Positions 6,435 through 7,868 of a stretch of DNA of 7,868 nucleotides are shown piece by piece. A program made the translations under genes and the position numbers. The notes beneath the pieces are model-generated. The model was given only the letters and a program-made list of their open reading frames with translations, had not been told where the DNA came from and did not search any database. Numbering within the stretch: the stretch's first letter is position 1; each line of letters begins with the position of its first letter. Origin of the DNA: Xanthobacteraceae bacterium (GTDB lineage: Bacteria; Pseudomonadota; Alphaproteobacteria; Rhizobiales; Xanthobacteraceae); assembly GCA_030043175.1 (NCBI GenBank), contig JASHYD010000335.1, positions 1 to 7,868 on the forward strand. The letters are read 5' to 3'.

Positions 6435-7408
6435 CGGCGCTCGTCGTCGCGCAGAACCTCAAACAGACCTACCGGGTCAACCGCGGATGGCTCACCGCGC
6501 CCGCGCAACTGCACGCGGTCGGCGGCGTGTCATTCGAGTTGGCTGCAGGGCGCACCCTCGCGGTGGTCGGCGAGTCGGGGTGCGGTAAGTCGACGCTGGC
6601 CCGCATGGTCACGTTGATCGAAAAGCCGACTACCGGCACGCTGACGCTCAATGGCGTCAATGCGGTCGATCCTCCGGCAAGTGCAGTGAAATCGTTGCGC
6701 TGCACCGTACAGATCGTGTTTCAGAACCCTTACGGCTCGCTCAATCCGCGCAAGCGGATTAGCACCATTCTGGAAGAGCCGCTGGTCATCAATACCGACC
6801 TGCCGAAAGCGGAGCGCCGCGCCCGCGCGCTCGAAATGATGGTCAAGGTCGGTTTGCGTCCGGAGCAGTCGGGGCGCTATCCGCATATGTTCTCTGGTGG
6901 CCAACGCCAGCGCATCGCGATCGCGCGCGCGCTGATGTTGCGGCCGAAGCTGCTGGTGGCGGACGAGCCGGTCTCCGCGCTGGACATGTCGGTGCAGGCC
7001 CAGGTGCTAAACCTGCTGGTGGATCTCCAGCACGACATGGAGCTCGCTTACCTGTTCATCTCGCACGATCTTGGCGTGGCACGTCATATTGCCCATGACG
7101 TGATGATCATGTACCTCGGCATCGCGGTCGAGCACGGCCCGAAGGAGCGCATTTTCACGCGGCCCCTGCACCCCTATACGCAGGCGCTGCTGCTAGCGAT
7201 GCCCGGCATGGGCCGCGCGCGCAAACGGGTCGTCCCGAAGGGCGAACTTCCCTCGCCACTAGATCCGCCCAAAGGATGCATGTTCTCAACCCGCTGCCCT
7301 TATGTGACGGATCGCTGCCGCACTGACCGCCCGCCGCTGCGCCCGCTCGATAATCGGCTTGTCGCGTGTCACCATGCCGAGCAGTTTCTGCATATGCAGG
7401 CCACTTGA
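6431..7408 (+). CDS. dppF: Dipeptide ABC transporter ATP-binding protein DppF
   Basis: This 325-residue cytoplasmic ATPase is the second nucleotide-binding subunit. Walker A is GESGCGKS (47-54), the Q-loop glutamine is 98 in VFQNPYGSLNPRKR, the signature is FSGGQRQR (154-161), Walker B is LLVADE (174-179) and the H-loop histidine is 212. The C-terminal domain contains HPYTQALL and GELPSPLDPP, then all four conserved cysteines (283, 289, 296, 313), the motif reported to hold an iron-sulphur cluster in Dpp-type ATPases. ATG 6431 overlaps the dppD stop as ATGA, and GAGG about eight bases upstream can serve as ribosome-binding site. Length is close to E. coli DppF (334). It is the last gene of the operon; no convincing intrinsic terminator follows before the IS element. 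Confidence 0.95.
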   Translation: MTALVVAQNLKQTYRVNRGWLTAPAQLHAVGGVSFELAAGRTLAVVGESGCGKSTLARMVTLIEKPTTGTLTLNGVNAVDPPASAVKSLRCTVQIVFQNPYGSLNPRKRISTILEEPLVINTDLPKAERRARALEMMVKVGLRPEQSGRYPHMFSGGQRQRIAIARALMLRPKLLVADEPVSALDMSVQAQVLNLLVDLQHDMELAYLFISHDLGVARHIAHDVMIMYLGIAVEHGPKERIFTRPLHPYTQALLLAMPGMGRARKRVVPKGELPSPLDPPKGCMFSTRCPYVTDRCRTDRPPLRPLDNRLVACHHAEQFLHMQAT

Positions 7409-7438
7409 GCACTTTCGTCGTTCAATCAGGCCAGGGCA

Positions 7439-7633
7439 ATGGATTTCGAGTTCAAGCGGGAATGGTCGCTCAAGGACCGGACGATTGTGGAGCAATCGGA
7501 ATTGCGATCGACGCACGTTGGCGCTACCTGCAGCCCTGAGGTGGTCAGAGCAGTGGCCAACGCTGTCGATGAAATCAGGAATGCGGTCGCGCCGCTGCTG
7601 CAATTTGAGCGGCGGGATATCAGCCAGCCGTAG
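7439..7633 (+). CDS. Small hypothetical protein, doubtful
   Basis: A 64-codon frame starts at ATG 7439, 30 bases after dppF. AGGG lies only about four bases before the ATG, closer than ideal. The translation is mixed charged and hydrophobic, with a plausible helix in PEVVRAVANAVDEIRNAV, no signal peptide, no membrane segment and no motif I recognise. Two minus-strand frames are open across the same bases, so openness alone is weak evidence. It may be a remnant of a gene disrupted by the nearby insertion sequence, a small real gene, or non-coding sequence. Confidence 0.25.
   Translation: MDFEFKREWSLKDRTIVEQSELRSTHVGATCSPEVVRAVANAVDEIRNAVAPLLQFERRDISQP
7590..7614. repeat. Inverted repeat CGCCGCT / AGCGGCG
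   Basis: Two perfect 7-base arms (7590-7596 and 7608-7614) flank an 11-base loop. It is GC-rich enough to form a hairpin downstream of dppF and upstream of the convergent transposase, but it has no T-run on either side. A role in ending dpp transcription is only a possibility. Confidence 0.3.
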
Positions 7634-7644
7634 CACCACAACCC

Positions 7645-7868
7645 TTAGGTCCTGTGGACATTCACTTCAGCCAGATCCTTGTGGCGACCAGGAATAGCAC
7701 GGCCGCAAACGACACGATGGTTTTCTCATAACGTGTGGCGATGCGGCGATAATGCTTGATTTTGTTAATGAACCGCTCGACCAAGTTGCGCTCTTTGTAG
7801 AGGTCCTTGTCGTACGGGATAGCCTGCGAGCGGGAGCGGTTCGATGGAATAACTGCCTGAGCGCCTGT
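7645..7868 (-). mobile_element. IS5-family insertion sequence, one end (continues beyond window)
   Basis: The transposase reading frame at 7662-7868 defines an IS5-family element entering from the right edge. The element's end should lie shortly after the transposase stop codon; the stretch around 7645-7661 (TTAGGTCCTGTGGACA) is the best candidate for the terminal inverted repeat, but the opposite end is outside the window, so neither the exact boundary nor a target-site duplication can be confirmed. Confidence 0.6.
7662..7868 (-). CDS. IS5-family transposase, C-terminal part (gene continues beyond window)
   Basis: Read on the minus strand, the window end encodes 68 residues and a TGA stop at 7662-7664. 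The segment is the end of a DDE transposase catalytic domain: AVIPSNRSRSQAIPYDK is followed by YKERNLVERFINKIK, which fits the Y-x2-R-x3-E-x6-K signature exactly (Tyr24, Arg27, catalytic Glu31, Lys38 of the fragment), then HYRRIATRYEK and the closing ATRIWLK. This pattern is typical of IS5-family elements (IS1031/IS427-like groups). The enzyme cuts and joins the ends of its own element. The N-terminal part, with the first two catalytic aspartates, lies outside the window, so whether the gene is intact is unknown. It converges on the dpp operon. Confidence 0.85.
   Translation of the reverse strand, partial: TGAQAVIPSNRSRSQAIPYDKDLYKERNLVERFINKIKHYRRIATRYEKTIVSFAAVLFLVATRIWLK

Noticed and set aside
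7590..7614. Intrinsic terminator for the dpp operon
   Set aside because: The hairpin is good but no T-run follows on either strand, so it is listed only as an inverted repeat.
1..7868. CRISPR arrays, tRNA or rRNA genes, phage or toxin-antitoxin modules
   Set aside because: No regularly spaced repeats, no cloverleaf or rRNA-like stretches, and no matching protein motifs were seen.

Overview
The centre of the window (1801-7408) is a complete five-gene dppABCDF operon on the + strand. It encodes an ABC importer of the peptide/opine/nickel family: a periplasmic binding protein (DppA), two inner-membrane permeases (DppB, DppC) and two ATPases (DppD, DppF). The gene order and nearly every motif match the E. 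coli dipeptide / 5-aminolevulinate / heme permease. The GC-rich codon use, the Dpp type and the neighbouring IS5-family element suggest an alphaproteobacterium, plausibly of the Hyphomicrobiales (rhizobial) group. That placement is inference; nothing in the window fixes the taxon.

Layout. 1-333: the 3' part of a HAD-superfamily hydrolase gene that begins before the window. 434-526: the first 30 codons of a Rossmann-fold NAD(P)-binding protein, cut short by a stop. 527-1710: about 1.2 kb with no convincing intact gene, only possible remnants (a minus-strand frame at 597-1004, and a membrane-protein start at 1049/1064 that loses coding character near 1260). 1711-1800: the dppA leader, with a possible -35 box and two overlapping complementary pairings around the ribosome-binding site. 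1801-7408: the dpp operon, with a 73-base gap holding a stem-loop between dppA and dppB and stop/start overlaps or near overlaps between all later genes. 7439-7633: a small unrecognised frame. 7662-7868: the C-terminal end of an IS5-family transposase on the minus strand, running out of the window.

How it works together. DppA captures di- or tripeptides in the periplasm and delivers them to the DppB-DppC channel, while DppD and DppF hydrolyse ATP to drive import. The intact operon lies between broken genes and an insertion sequence, which is typical of a rearranged accessory or island-like region.

I do not see a previously undescribed system here. The points most worth a second look are the loss of one of four conserved C-terminal cysteines in DppD while DppF keeps all four, the structured dppA leader, the stem-loop after dppA, and the unexplained decayed stretch upstream.
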